DNA from: a virus
IMG/VR virus record: IMGVR_UViG_3300023174_000071
Coordinates: 1 to 64,000 of that record
Length of the DNA: 64,000 nt
Reading direction: 5' to 3' (one strand)
Below are positions 32,155-41,432 of this stretch, piece by piece. Made by a program: the position numbers and the translations under genes. Each line of letters opens with the position of its first letter. The first letter of the stretch is position 1. The notes under the pieces are model-generated. The model had not been told where the DNA came from and did no database searches. It worked only from the letters and a program-made list of their open reading frames with translations.

Positions 32155-34551
32155 ATGAATTCTGGTTTAAGTGTAGCTTCTCGAAGAATTATTTTAAAAA
32201 CATTACAAAAATATGCTCAGCAATATTGGGGCAACTCTGGTGCTGGCATCTTATTTATTTGTAGCGAAGATAACACCTGTCTTTTAGCCTTAAGGTCTTC
32301 TGGCGTTAATGAGCCCGGAACTTGGGGAGTTCCGGGTGGGGCTATAGAGAAAGGTGAATCACCAGAAATTGGCGCAGAAAGAGAGGTTAAAGAAGAGTTT
32401 GGTTCATTACCGTCTTCATTTGAAGAGGTAACCAGAACTAAATTTAAATCCGATAATGATTTTGAATATACAACTTTTATTTATGATATTTCAAAAGATG
32501 AAAAAAGAAATTGGTCAAAAAGGATTAAATTAAATTGGGAGAATGATCAATTTAAATGGTTTGATTTTTCAACCTTGCCATCAAATTTACACTTTGGCGT
32601 TCAAAAAGTAAAGCAGCTTTTAGTGGAACAGTCCAACTTGTTTTTATTTCCCGAACGAAAAAACAATTGGGATCATTATCGGAATATATTGTCCAAGCTA
32701 AAAACTTCCGTTAAAAAAGAAAATCAGCAGATTTTTAATTCTTTAATTTCTGAATTAGAAAACCCTCCCCAAACCGAAGGGAGAGAGCAGTTAGTTAACT
32801 ATTCGAAATTAATTTCTGATAAAATGTTAGACTTATCTAAGTCATTATCTTCAGCAGGCGAAGAAGATATTGCTAAAAAAATTGAAGTTGCAGCAAACTC
32901 AATCGTTAAAGAACTTGATCGTGATATGGTGGAAAGCGAACTTGTAAGTAAAGAGCAGGCGACAGATAAATTTCTTTATCATGGAACAAATTTTGGAGAT
33001 GTTCTTTCGCTATTAACAACCAAAACATTCCAGCCTACTGGAACATACAAGAAGGTATCGCTAACAACTAGTTTTGATTTGGCTTTAAAATTTGGCGATA
33101 CAGTTTTAGCTTTTGATGCTGATAAGCTAAAAGCGAAAGGTGCAAGAAAGATGCAATACGGAACAACGGATGAGGTTGCAAAAGCTAATTCTGAAGGCCG
33201 AGATGAAGATTCATTAGATCATCCCGAAGGCCCTATTATTCTAGATATATACAAATATGAGCAAGAGTGGTCTATTCGAACTCCATTTTCATTTGATCTA
33301 CAAGACCTTGATAGAATTTATTTCGTCTGTGATCCTAATCGTAAATATGGAAAAGAATCAAATACTTATGATGAAGCCATGGACCTTGTTCACTCGATTG
33401 TTGGAGACGAAGTCCCTCTTGTCTGTTCGAGCATAAAAGCAACAGCGCCATTTTATCCAGATCAATCTTCTAGAGTTTCTTCTGGTATCATTGGTTTGAA
33501 ATCATTTTTATTTACAAATATTCTCCGTGCATGTTCTGACTTAAAAGATATAAGACTTGAATATTTTAAAATAATGGAAAGACACGGTATACCAAACGAG
33601 TATATCAAATATGACCGTCTATACTCCTATTTAAATAATCTTATAAGTTTATTTAATGAAATGGAGACCGTTAAGAATGACCTTAATTTTTCATATGTAA
33701 ATAAAGATAGAGGCAAAGCTTCGGTCATTTTGAGATTAGATTCTTTATTATCAAGAATTCTTGGCTCAAACGAAATGAGTGAAGGTGAATCTTCACAAAA
33801 TAGTTTAACGGGGATTTCGGAGTTTACATATAGAGAATACTCTTATAGTGATTATTCGGCCTCGGCGCAGAAAGAAATAGAAGCTTTCGTAGAAAATCTA
33901 AATGAATATATTAAAGCTTTAATTTCAGAGCTAAAGAACAAGGTAAGTTTTTTTAAGCAAACTTCGAGTGAAGCAATAAAATTTTCAGATAAAGAATCTC
34001 TATATCCTTATATTTTTAATGATATATCTCTTCCGCCGTTTCTTAAGAGTAAGTTGTACGCCAAGAGTTCATCTTTATTTTCAGAAATATATAATGATTA
34101 TTTGAATGGCAATCTTTCTAATTATGGCGATGATTATAGAATCAAAAATAGACTGGAATCATTAGCAGAAAAAGCTCCGCCTGATGCTATCCCAACAGAG
34201 CTTCTAAAAGACAGACCAATAATTTTAATTGATCATATAAATCCAGATCTTTTTTCTGATCAGCAAATTAAAGATGCGCTATCAAGTCAAGATAACTATA
34301 ATGCTGATTGGATATTTAACTACAGATACGGCTTTGACAAAACAAAATTTCCGGCGCTCGATGATGCAAAAAAATACTTTGAAGAATGTGAACAGTCATA
34401 TCCCGGTTGCGCAAAAGATACCTTGAAATCTATAAAGGATATAAAATCAAAAGATTTTTACATGAGAGTGTTTAAAGTTTTGGGGCGTCAAGACTTAATT
34501 AATGATATAACAGATTTGATTGAGTTTTTGGAACAGCTATCTGCGAATTAA
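32155..34551 (+). CDS. NUDIX hydrolase fused to ADP-ribosyltransferase-like domain and long helical C-terminus
   Basis: 798 aa. Residues 5-20 repeat the short module (VASRRIILKTLQKYAQQ). A NUDIX domain follows with a complete box GGAIEKGESPEIGAEREVKEEFG near 61-83. After a helical linker comes FLYHGTNFGDVLSLL near 275, VSLTTSFDLALKFGD near 300 and YKYEQEWSIRTPF near 365, resembling H-G-T, S-T-S-like and E-x-E elements of ADP-ribosyltransferases. The last 400 residues are Ser/Asp/Tyr-rich and helical without recognised domain. Start chosen at 32155; an in-frame ATG at 32053 would overlap the upstream gene by 50 nt. Substrate unknown; NAD-related or protein modification is inferred. Confidence 0.7.
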   Translation: MNSGLSVASRRIILKTLQKYAQQYWGNSGAGILFICSEDNTCLLALRSSGVNEPGTWGVPGGAIEKGESPEIGAEREVKEEFGSLPSSFEEVTRTKFKSDNDFEYTTFIYDISKDEKRNWSKRIKLNWENDQFKWFDFSTLPSNLHFGVQKVKQLLVEQSNLFLFPERKNNWDHYRNILSKLKTSVKKENQQIFNSLISELENPPQTEGREQLVNYSKLISDKMLDLSKSLSSAGEEDIAKKIEVAANSIVKELDRDMVESELVSKEQATDKFLYHGTNFGDVLSLLTTKTFQPTGTYKKVSLTTSFDLALKFGDTVLAFDADKLKAKGARKMQYGTTDEVAKANSEGRDEDSLDHPEGPIILDIYKYEQEWSIRTPFSFDLQDLDRIYFVCDPNRKYGKESNTYDEAMDLVHSIVGDEVPLVCSSIKATAPFYPDQSSRVSSGIIGLKSFLFTNILRACSDLKDIRLEYFKIMERHGIPNEYIKYDRLYSYLNNLISLFNEMETVKNDLNFSYVNKDRGKASVILRLDSLLSRILGSNEMSEGESSQNSLTGISEFTYREYSYSDYSASAQKEIEAFVENLNEYIKALISELKNKVSFFKQTSSEAIKFSDKESLYPYIFNDISLPPFLKSKLYAKSSSLFSEIYNDYLNGNLSNYGDDYRIKNRLESLAEKAPPDAIPTELLKDRPIILIDHINPDLFSDQQIKDALSSQDNYNADWIFNYRYGFDKTKFPALDDAKKYFEECEQSYPGCAKDTLKSIKDIKSKDFYMRVFKVLGRQDLINDITDLIEFLEQLSAN

Positions 34552-34553
34552 TC

Positions 34554-34979
34554 TCATTTCGAAAAAATGATGAGGCATCCTGCGAAAATTAGGATGCCAC
34601 CAAATACAACTTCTTTTGAAACGGTTTGGTTAAATAGTAACCAGGAAAATATAATAACAAAAAATGGATAAGAGATTTCTAGCATAGCGGCGGTGGATGA
34701 GCCTATTTTTACAATCGCTGAAAATGCAAAAAGACTAGCCAAGATAGATAAAGAATGGGCGGCGAAAGTTAATCCAACCGTTTTTAGATCGGCTTCTTCT
34801 CCAAAAAACTTCTGCAAATTAAATCCACGATAGGCAAAAAATATCATGGAGAAAGTTAAGGCCAAGACTCCATTTACAAAGATGATGGCATTTGGAGTTA
34901 ATGTTTTTAGAAATTTTCCATCCACCGCATAAACGAATCCCCATAATAATGCGGCAAGCACGCAAAATAAATAAGCCAT
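34554..34979 (-). CDS. EamA/DMT-type small transporter
   Basis: 141 aa with four or five membrane segments (YLFCVLAALLWGFVYAV, IIFVNGVLALTFSMIFFAY, FFVIIFSWLLFN, FGGILIFAGCLIIFS). The LLWG start, SISYPFF-like Pro segment and final GGxLIxxG are EamA half-repeat features. This is a single repeat, so it would dimerise. Substrate unknown. Confidence 0.78.
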   Translation of the reverse strand: MAYLFCVLAALLWGFVYAVDGKFLKTLTPNAIIFVNGVLALTFSMIFFAYRGFNLQKFFGEEADLKTVGLTFAAHSLSILASLFAFSAIVKIGSSTAAMLEISYPFFVIIFSWLLFNQTVSKEVVFGGILIFAGCLIIFSK

Positions 34980-35053
34980 ATCTCCACCCTTCTAAAATGT
35001 CGGCAGAGAATAGTAGGATTAGGTGCTAATGTGTTTGATTAAAATAAGAGAGA

Positions 35054-35968
35054 ATGATGATGCAAGAACGGTTGAGAAAACTTTATTCTTTTTTGATTTC
35101 TGGTGGCTATTCAGATCAGGCGAATCAATTAGTTAAAACGGCGGCACCATTGGATATGTTTTACCCGGAATCTAAAGACTTATCTAATTGGCAAGATTGG
35201 ATGAGCAATCTGGTTACGCCAATTGTTATATTTAGTTTTGACTCTTCGGAATTAAAAGCTTCAGATATCAATAAAATGAGAAAAGTATTCGGCCATTCAG
35301 ATGATGAAGTTGAATTTGAAGAGGGCGAATATGATGTTGCGGTTCAGCCTTCATCTATGTTTTCCAATAGCAAAAAAGTCGCTACTGCAAATATATCTGA
35401 TTTTATTTCAGCATTTCCAGAATTTGGGGCGAAGCTTAAATTAAAATCATTAGATATTAATGATATTGTTTTAATGCTTTATAATAAGAAGCCAATCCAA
35501 ATGGGTTCGGTTACCTTTGATAGATCCCCGCAATATTTCGTCCATGACATCTTTCATTTCTTCGAAGAATTTAATCAAGACTTTGTTGCAAAATTTATTT
35601 TATCTATAAGTGATTTTTTAAAATTTGCATTGTCTTGTTATGAAGATGAATCAGGAAAATCGCCGGAACAAAATCTTTTTAAGAAATCATATTGGAAATT
35701 CTTTACAGGATTTTATTCTTTAGAGACGGATGCTAACGCTGACCTTTTCTCCATTGCAGCAAAAGGTGATTTTAAAAAGAGCTTTATGATTCCTGATGAG
35801 CTTTCTTTTAACGATAAGATTTATAAACTTGATCCTGAAAATAAATCAGAAATCATTAATCGATTTGAATCGCTAAATGGTTCTATAAATAAAATGTTGA
35901 AAAATTCGGATAATGATCCGCTAAAAGATTATAAGGGGAAAGTTTTGCTTCACGACTTTGTTCCGTGA
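35054..35968 (+). CDS. Hypothetical protein with N-terminal helical module
   Basis: 304 aa. Residues 1-32 (ERLRKLYSFLISGGYSDQANQLVKTAAP) match the recurrent Leu-rich/Gly/Ala module. The rest is a folded alpha/beta protein with a YFVHDIFHFFEEFNQDF segment containing His-Asp and His, possibly metal binding. No family recognised. Three adjacent ATGs at 35054-35062 leave the exact start open. Confidence 0.65.
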   Translation: MMMQERLRKLYSFLISGGYSDQANQLVKTAAPLDMFYPESKDLSNWQDWMSNLVTPIVIFSFDSSELKASDINKMRKVFGHSDDEVEFEEGEYDVAVQPSSMFSNSKKVATANISDFISAFPEFGAKLKLKSLDINDIVLMLYNKKPIQMGSVTFDRSPQYFVHDIFHFFEEFNQDFVAKFILSISDFLKFALSCYEDESGKSPEQNLFKKSYWKFFTGFYSLETDANADLFSIAAKGDFKKSFMIPDELSFNDKIYKLDPENKSEIINRFESLNGSINKMLKNSDNDPLKDYKGKVLLHDFVP

Positions 35969-36202
35969 TTAGGAGCGGATTGTTTTCTTAAAAACGGTCT
36001 CTCCGTTTTTCTTCTTGATGTAAATTTTTGCCGACTCAAAATCTCCATCATAGATGTAGTTCAGATGCTCTCGGATAGCCTCTATAAAGGCTTTAATGTC
36101 TAGACTATCCCATCCGCCTAGATCTTGTTTATCTCCTGCTATAACACCATCCGCAATCAATTCAACGCTATCGTGATTACGATCCCAATGAGCCATGGCC
36201 AT
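35969..36202 (-). CDS. Hypothetical protein, 77 aa
   Basis: Small acidic protein with SLDIKAFIEAIREHLNYIYDGDFESAKIYIKKK, helical. Convergent with the upstream plus-strand gene, stops adjoining. No family recognised. Confidence 0.55.
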   Translation of the reverse strand: MAMAHWDRNHDSVELIADGVIAGDKQDLGGWDSLDIKAFIEAIREHLNYIYDGDFESAKIYIKKKNGETVFKKTIRS

Positions 36203-36266
36203 TCCTGTTGATGAAGGAAATTAATGGTAACACAAAATCCCATTCAAAGCAAGTGCTAACTTTTAG

Positions 36267-36743
36267 CTACTCTTCGAAATCAGGAAGATCATCTGATTGT
36301 TTCGTTTCGCTAAAGTTTGCGACAACCGTTTCGCCACAGATGATTTTTCTTGTGGCATCCAATTCTTCTTTCTTGAATCCATCGCTATATTGCTTAGCTA
36401 AAGTCAAAAGTTCTTGAGCAGAAGCGAAGTCATTTTCCATCGCTTTCTGGCGGCTTTCTTCAATTAATTCTTTAGAGCGGATGGATGCTCGAAATACAGA
36501 AACCCATGAGTTTAAATTTTCAATTGTTTCAAGAATGGAGGCTTCAATATATGAAAAGTCTCCATCAATTTCTTTCCAGTCTTCGGATAGTTTGGCTATA
36601 GCTTCATATGCAGCAAACCCGGAAGGATCATCGGAAAAGACATTGAATAAGTTTCCGTTAAACTCATCTTCCGGCGATATGATTAATTTTTCAATAATTA
36701 TATTTTCCAAAGTGAACTCTCTCTTTAACATTTCAAGTAACAA
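36267..36743 (-). CDS. Hypothetical protein, 158 aa
   Basis: Acidic helical protein with repeated Glu/Ala/Ser helices (IRSKELIEESRQKAMENDF, AQELLTLAKQYSDG). No motif recognised. Divergent from the paralogue block starting at 36801. Confidence 0.6.
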   Translation of the reverse strand: MLLEMLKREFTLENIIIEKLIISPEDEFNGNLFNVFSDDPSGFAAYEAIAKLSEDWKEIDGDFSYIEASILETIENLNSWVSVFRASIRSKELIEESRQKAMENDFASAQELLTLAKQYSDGFKKEELDATRKIICGETVVANFSETKQSDDLPDFEE

Positions 36744-36800
36744 CCATTTCTCTTGCTCTCATTAACTGTTCTTGCTATATTCGCCAACAGAGAGTTATGA

Positions 36801-37319
36801 ATGCAAAATAAGTTTTCACATTTAGAGATTGTTGAGTTGATAACAGAAACCTTTAATATAGCGAATCATTTCAACCTTAAACTTTATAGCGCATCATATG
36901 ATGGATTAAAAAATCGTCTTGTTTCTGTTCGTTGGTTGAAAGATGAAGAAGATTATATTATCAGAAAATCTCTGAATCTTAAAACAGAAGATATTCTACT
37001 TCCGCCCAACGCTAGAAATAATAATTTTTGTATTTATTCTCATGCTGAATCATTTGTTGATGAAGTCATTTATCAGATTGTAATTTCATTTAAAGCTGAT
37101 TCTGGGAAAATAATTGGAGAATTTTCTTTTGTAGCCGATATACTGGATGACGATGATCTATTTTCATCGCCTTCTTTTTGGGTTTGCGCAAAAAATGAAA
37201 GGCTAACGGATCAAGATAGAATCTCTTGGTTGCTTGATGCAACGGAGGTTGATGATATCAAAAAATTTATTGTAAGCAGAATCATGCCGGCAACCATCAA
37301 CAGGCCGGAATGGAGATAG
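36801..37319 (+). CDS. Tandem paralogue family member 1
   Basis: 172 aa. Begins FSHLEIVELITETFNIANHFNLKLY, predicted helix then strand, and ends VDDIKKFIVSRIMP, the position where others carry a LKxFI-x-N-hydrophobic ending. The middle is beta-rich and acidic. First of seven consecutive same-strand genes of similar size; function unknown. Confidence 0.65.
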   Translation: MQNKFSHLEIVELITETFNIANHFNLKLYSASYDGLKNRLVSVRWLKDEEDYIIRKSLNLKTEDILLPPNARNNNFCIYSHAESFVDEVIYQIVISFKADSGKIIGEFSFVADILDDDDLFSSPSFWVCAKNERLTDQDRISWLLDATEVDDIKKFIVSRIMPATINRPEWR

Positions 37320-37320
37320 T

Positions 37321-37731
37321 TTGAATATTCCAAACTATGAACAAAAAAGCATATCTGAAAAAGAAACAAAGGAAATGCTTAAATATATTCGTAAGAATTT
37401 CAAAAATAATAAATTGAAATTTCAAGAGGTCATGTATGTTGACTCTTCAGAGCAACCTCCGATTCAAACTGGTTGGTCAAACCTTATTTCCAATTTTCCT
37501 GATTACTTGAAGCTTATTGCTAATGTAAAAACAAAAGATGGCGTTTTAATCTTATCCTTCTTTAACACCAAATATGGTTTTCACATTCAAGGCAACTGGA
37601 CTTCTAAGGTTAAGGATGGATCAGTTGAGCATTACGAATATTCTCTTCCGTTAGGTTCAGCGATTGTAGACAAAGAAGTTCCAGAATATATTACAGAATT
37701 TACAATTCGGCATGCTCATATATTTTGTTGA
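37321..37731 (+). CDS. Tandem paralogue family member 2 (TTG start)
   Basis: 136 aa. TTG at 37321 lies 5 nt after GGAG and directly after the previous stop. Opens with KSISEKETKEMLKYIRKNFKNNKLKFQ, helix then strand, and ends VPEYITEFTIRHAHIFC, parallel to the NLHIF endings of later members. Somewhat shorter than its relatives. Confidence 0.62.
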   Translation: MNIPNYEQKSISEKETKEMLKYIRKNFKNNKLKFQEVMYVDSSEQPPIQTGWSNLISNFPDYLKLIANVKTKDGVLILSFFNTKYGFHIQGNWTSKVKDGSVEHYEYSLPLGSAIVDKEVPEYITEFTIRHAHIFC

Positions 37732-37790
37732 TTAACGATTCTTCTATTTTCGAGTGATATATAGGAAGTAGCCCTTCCGCTGAGAGTAAC

Positions 37791-38306
37791 ATGATAGTAA
37801 GGACTGAGTTTACAAGCGACCGGCTTTATGAGTTTCTTGAAAACTTAACCAAGTTATTTTCAGAATATTCTTTTGTTGCTATATTTTATTTGGGGAGCAA
37901 GATTTATTCTCCAAAGATAATTCATTATATGAAAACAGAAGGGGCGGAGATTAAGGATTCGACATTAGATGTTGGAAATCCAGAATCTATATCTTTTTGT
38001 TATACAGATTTGTCAGAATTAATTGCAGCGGTAAAGCAGCATCAAGAGCAACTTTATATCTCTGATGAGACTGTTTATTGCAATCATTCTTTTAGCGTTC
38101 AGATTTTTCAGCCGAATGAGAAGATTCTAATATTGTTTAGAAACAATTTTGAATATAGCGCAAATTGGTTATTTGATGTTTGTTATTTTGAATATGAAAA
38201 AGATGAGGGCAGTTTGATTATGGAAGCAAGCGATCTGCTGACGCATTCTCAAAATAAAGCATTAAATTTCTTAGTCATAAATAATCTTGATATGTTTCTA
38301 GATTAA
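37791..38306 (+). CDS. Tandem paralogue family member 3
   Basis: 171 aa. Starts SDRLYEFLENLTKLFSEYSFVAIFYLGSK and ends QNKALNFLVINNLDMFLD, the family pattern. The centre has YISDETVYCNHSFSVQIFQPNEKILILF. Function unknown. Confidence 0.66.
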   Translation: MIVRTEFTSDRLYEFLENLTKLFSEYSFVAIFYLGSKIYSPKIIHYMKTEGAEIKDSTLDVGNPESISFCYTDLSELIAAVKQHQEQLYISDETVYCNHSFSVQIFQPNEKILILFRNNFEYSANWLFDVCYFEYEKDEGSLIMEASDLLTHSQNKALNFLVINNLDMFLD

Positions 38307-38334
38307 TTTCTTCAGTTAAGTTACAATAAAAACT

Positions 38335-38817
38335 ATGTCTTATACATTCAAAACAGAAACCGTTAGCATGGAAGAGATTTGTGAGCTTCTAAATGAAATA
38401 AAAAAAGAATGTTTTAAGTTTAAAGTTTGCATTAAAGATATTTACACTATGGATGTTGTAACTTTTTCTTTTTCAGAAAAGGGCGCAAAGCATCCTTGGG
38501 ATCCTTTCGACTTCTCAAAAACCTGCTCTGATGTTTTAAAAAACCAAACAGGAGAGTTGGTGGGCGAGATATCGTATTGCTTTAATAAAGATGAAGAAAA
38601 ATGGTTGATCATTGAGATAGACTCAGATGGAAAGGAGTTGTATATCTCGGCCTATATAAAGGTTTTAATTCATTACTTTACTGAAGACTATAGCAAAAGG
38701 ACAATGTCGGTATCGGAATCTGTAAGCTCAATTCTATCTGAAGATTGCCCGATTAAATTATCTCAAAACATAATTCTTTCTTTGCTAAGGTATCCTTATC
38801 TATTCTCTGTTCCCTGA
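38335..38817 (+). CDS. Tandem paralogue family member 4
   Basis: 160 aa. Starts MEEICELLNEIKKECFKFKVCI and ends LSQNIILSLLRYPYLFSVP, matching the family layout with divergent residues. Beta-rich middle with paired Trp-containing strands. Confidence 0.62.
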   Translation: MSYTFKTETVSMEEICELLNEIKKECFKFKVCIKDIYTMDVVTFSFSEKGAKHPWDPFDFSKTCSDVLKNQTGELVGEISYCFNKDEEKWLIIEIDSDGKELYISAYIKVLIHYFTEDYSKRTMSVSESVSSILSEDCPIKLSQNIILSLLRYPYLFSVP

Positions 38818-38868
38818 TTCGTGAATCTAAAAATATGGTTGAATTTTGGAATCATATGAGGGTTTAGG

Positions 38869-39345
38869 ATGGCAAGAAGAATATATCATAACGAATTAGC
38901 GGCGTTTCTTGTAAAATTGCTTAAAGCTTTTCCTACAAGAACAGCCCTTATTTTAAAGCAAAAACATGGCGAGAGAATCGTTCAAATAAAATATCCCCAA
39001 GAAATATTGAACAAAATCTCTCTGGACTTCGCTCGCCATAATCGCTTTCTAAAAAGTGAGAGCGCTTCTTCGTTATTAAAGATTGGCTTAAATCAACTGC
39101 TATCTTTTCGCCCTAATGTTTCGCATCAGATAATGGTTACGTTATCTTCCGATTGTCATTTTGTTATTCAAATCTTGACGATGGATGTTTCATTTGAAGA
39201 AGGCATTCAGGCGATCATTTCATCTCCGGCGTTTTACATTGGAGAAGAATTAGTCTTTGATATCGACAAAGCCACAAAGAGTGGTAGTATGAATAAAACG
39301 CAAGCAGAAATGGTTAAGCGACTTTTCGCCAAGAGAATCGAATGA
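38869..39345 (+). CDS. Tandem paralogue family member 5
   Basis: 158 aa. Starts RIYHNELAAFLVKLLKAFPTRTALILKQ and ends KTQAEMVKRLFAKRIE; the final helix is present but the aromatic end is lost. More basic than its relatives. Overlaps the next start by 4 nt. Confidence 0.6.
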   Translation: MARRIYHNELAAFLVKLLKAFPTRTALILKQKHGERIVQIKYPQEILNKISLDFARHNRFLKSESASSLLKIGLNQLLSFRPNVSHQIMVTLSSDCHFVIQILTMDVSFEEGIQAIISSPAFYIGEELVFDIDKATKSGSMNKTQAEMVKRLFAKRIE

Positions 39346-39833
39346 ATAAATCCTTAGTGTTTGATGAGTCAGAATTTAAGGAATTCACAAAAGAACTAAA
39401 GAAAGCTTTTGGTTCTTATGTTGGCTATTACCTGCCGGATGCTGCTTGGGGAGAATTTTCAAATAGAGAATATTTTGGAAAGACTCTAAAGAATGGCGAT
39501 GAGATTATCGAAAAATTCAAGCGAGCAATAGTTCAACCTGAAAAGATAGATGGAGTTATGTCTGGCGGTATTTTAATATCCGCCTTTCTTCCGCTTCATT
39601 TGTTTATATGTTTTAAGCAGAATCGACCGTGCTTTCTCTTCTTCTCTATTGAAATTAGATATTCAAAGAATCTGCAGAATATAAATTTTTCAATAATAGA
39701 TGTATCATGGGAAGAAGAGTTGGAAGATTTAACAGTAGAAACAACAAGACATATTCAGCCGATCTTGGATAAAGATTCTGTTCCAGAAGAGTTGAAAGCT
39801 TTTTTAATCTCAAATCTACATTTACTTAAGTGA
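39342..39833 (+). CDS. Tandem paralogue family member 6
   Basis: 163 aa. Starts ESEFKEFTKELKKAFGSYVGYYLPD and ends VPEELKAFLISNLHLLK, the clearest form of the family ending. Overlaps members 5 and 7 by 4 nt, so these are one operon. Confidence 0.68.
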   Translation: MNKSLVFDESEFKEFTKELKKAFGSYVGYYLPDAAWGEFSNREYFGKTLKNGDEIIEKFKRAIVQPEKIDGVMSGGILISAFLPLHLFICFKQNRPCFLFFSIEIRYSKNLQNINFSIIDVSWEEELEDLTVETTRHIQPILDKDSVPEELKAFLISNLHLLK

Positions 39834-40339
39834 AAATGTTGTTACTAGAAAAAATAGCGAGCATTCAAATTGATGTAGATGCAGCAAGAGAATTGCTGTT
39901 AGACATACCATGCTGGTTAGATTTTTCTATGTTCAAAGTCTACGCTGCAAAGTATAAGAATTTTGAGGTTAATTCTAAAAACGATCTACATCATTTGTTC
40001 TCACAGCTATCTCGGGATTGTTTTAATATTGAGAAGTTAGCTGTAACTCCAAGAACAGAAAAAGACTGCCTTCATCATGCTTTGACCATGATTCCGACAG
40101 CCTTATGTGCTATTGATTTATATTCTAAATTTTCGGAATCATATCTGAAATTAAATTTCGATTATGATTTTGATCCAACAAATGCGAATAGATTTGGAGT
40201 TAATCTATATTTGGCTCGGGTTCATTACGCTCACTCTGAGCTTCCGCTTATTTACAATTCCAATATCGAGCAGGCTATGGGCGAAGTCTCAGAAGATTTA
40301 AAGATTGTATTAATTAACAATCTTCATATTTTCCGTTAG
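39830..40339 (+). CDS. Tandem paralogue family member 7
   Basis: 169 aa with GTG start overlapping the previous stop (ATG at 39836 possible). The N-terminus differs (Asp/Ala/Leu helix), but the end SEDLKIVLINNLHIFR is nearly the same as member 6. Converges on the minus-strand pair at 40336-40758. Confidence 0.66.
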   Translation: MKMLLLEKIASIQIDVDAARELLLDIPCWLDFSMFKVYAAKYKNFEVNSKNDLHHLFSQLSRDCFNIEKLAVTPRTEKDCLHHALTMIPTALCAIDLYSKFSESYLKLNFDYDFDPTNANRFGVNLYLARVHYAHSELPLIYNSNIEQAMGEVSEDLKIVLINNLHIFR

Positions 40340-40539
40340 GCTTCAGCGGAAGTTTGAGTTAGAACCTTTTCCAGATATCTAATCAGCTTTGAGCTTCTTC
40401 GAAAAGATGAAGATAAGATTTTCCAACTTTCAATAGCATCTGGGGCGTCAAGAGCTTTCTGTAAAGAGATATCGACTTCTTTTAAGATGCCGATATAGCA
40501 AACGCTGTTGATTGCAAAATTCCAACTATCTGAACTCAT
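40336..40539 (-). CDS. Twin small protein A, 67 aa
   Basis: Helical. Its DSWNFAINSVCYIGILKEVD start aligns by eye with ISWIDMLQAICYIQNGFVIN of the neighbouring 67-aa protein at 40555; both end with a Glu/Leu helix and short Ala tail. A likely tandem duplication. Confidence 0.55.
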   Translation of the reverse strand: MSSDSWNFAINSVCYIGILKEVDISLQKALDAPDAIESWKILSSSFRRSSKLIRYLEKVLTQTSAEA

Positions 40540-40554
40540 AGTTCACCAGTTTGA

Positions 40555-40758
40555 TTAAGCCATAGCGTTGGTGTTCGCCAAATCTTCTTCAAGCTTTAGA
40601 AGCTCGCTTTTCGCAATTTCAATTTCATCCATTAGGCGAAAGCTTTCCATGCTTCCAATTTGCTTTGTGTCGAGCTCATCAATCATCTTATTGATGACGA
40701 AACCATTTTGAATATAACAAATAGCTTGCAACATATCAATCCAAGAAATTTCGTTCAT
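40555..40758 (-). CDS. Twin small protein B, 67 aa
   Basis: Same length and same W-x6-10-CYI arrangement as its neighbour at 40336, with a C-terminal helix EIAKSELLKLEEDLA. GGAGTGACTG precedes the ATG. Function unknown. Confidence 0.57.
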   Translation of the reverse strand: MNEISWIDMLQAICYIQNGFVINKMIDELDTKQIGSMESFRLMDEIEIAKSELLKLEEDLANTNAMA

Positions 40759-40847
40759 CAGTCACTCCATTCTCGAAGGTTCACAAACTATATAACTAAG
40801 ATGGAGTGCAAGTGCAATGAATATTGTTGTGAGTTGCGATTTTGAAA

Positions 40848-41378
40848 TCACAAATGAAACAAATCAATATTAAGAAGAATGAATTTTTTCAACTCATCGG
40901 ATTTGCTTTTCTCAAGAAGCAACTCAACGGCGGCATTATTTCTTCCATGAAAGCTTGTGCTGGCGCTCCAATTGCAAGAGTTGCTATATCCAAACTTTAA
41001 ATCAATAAAATATTTGAAATTTAGAAAGGATTCTTTGCTTAAAAATAGCTGAATCTCGCAGTATTCGCTTCCCTCTTCGGTCGCTATATCTTTATTGAAA
41101 TTCATTTCCAATATTGATTCGTCGGATAGCTGTTCGATATCTATGTCAAATAAAAAATTTAACGCTTCAGGTTTTTCTTTAACATCTATCTTTAGGTCGG
41201 GGTATACCAACTCATCTTTGTAAGTAACGGGCTTAGCTTTTTCTCTACAAAATGAGTCATCTAGTCTTTGATTCCATGACGCATAATGAAATGGCCTTAT
41301 AATTTCAACGCAAGAAAATGTTTCTGTTGCTGCTCTTATGAATTGTTCGATATCATCTTTTATCTCTTCATAGTTCAT
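40848..41378 (-). CDS. Paralogue family member 8, opposite strand
   Basis: 176 aa. Starts YEEIKDDIEQFIRAATETFSCVEIIRP and ends KSDELKKFILLNIDLFHL, the family pattern, despite lying on the minus strand. Centre holds CEIQLFLSKESFLNFKYF. Indicates that the family spread by duplication and inversion. Confidence 0.66.
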   Translation of the reverse strand: MNYEEIKDDIEQFIRAATETFSCVEIIRPFHYASWNQRLDDSFCREKAKPVTYKDELVYPDLKIDVKEKPEALNFLFDIDIEQLSDESILEMNFNKDIATEEGSEYCEIQLFLSKESFLNFKYFIDLKFGYSNSCNWSASTSFHGRNNAAVELLLEKSKSDELKKFILLNIDLFHL

Positions 41379-41432
41379 TTATTTTTACACTTATTTATAT
41401 TAAAAGCAAAATAGTTAATAGGAGTCCACCTC

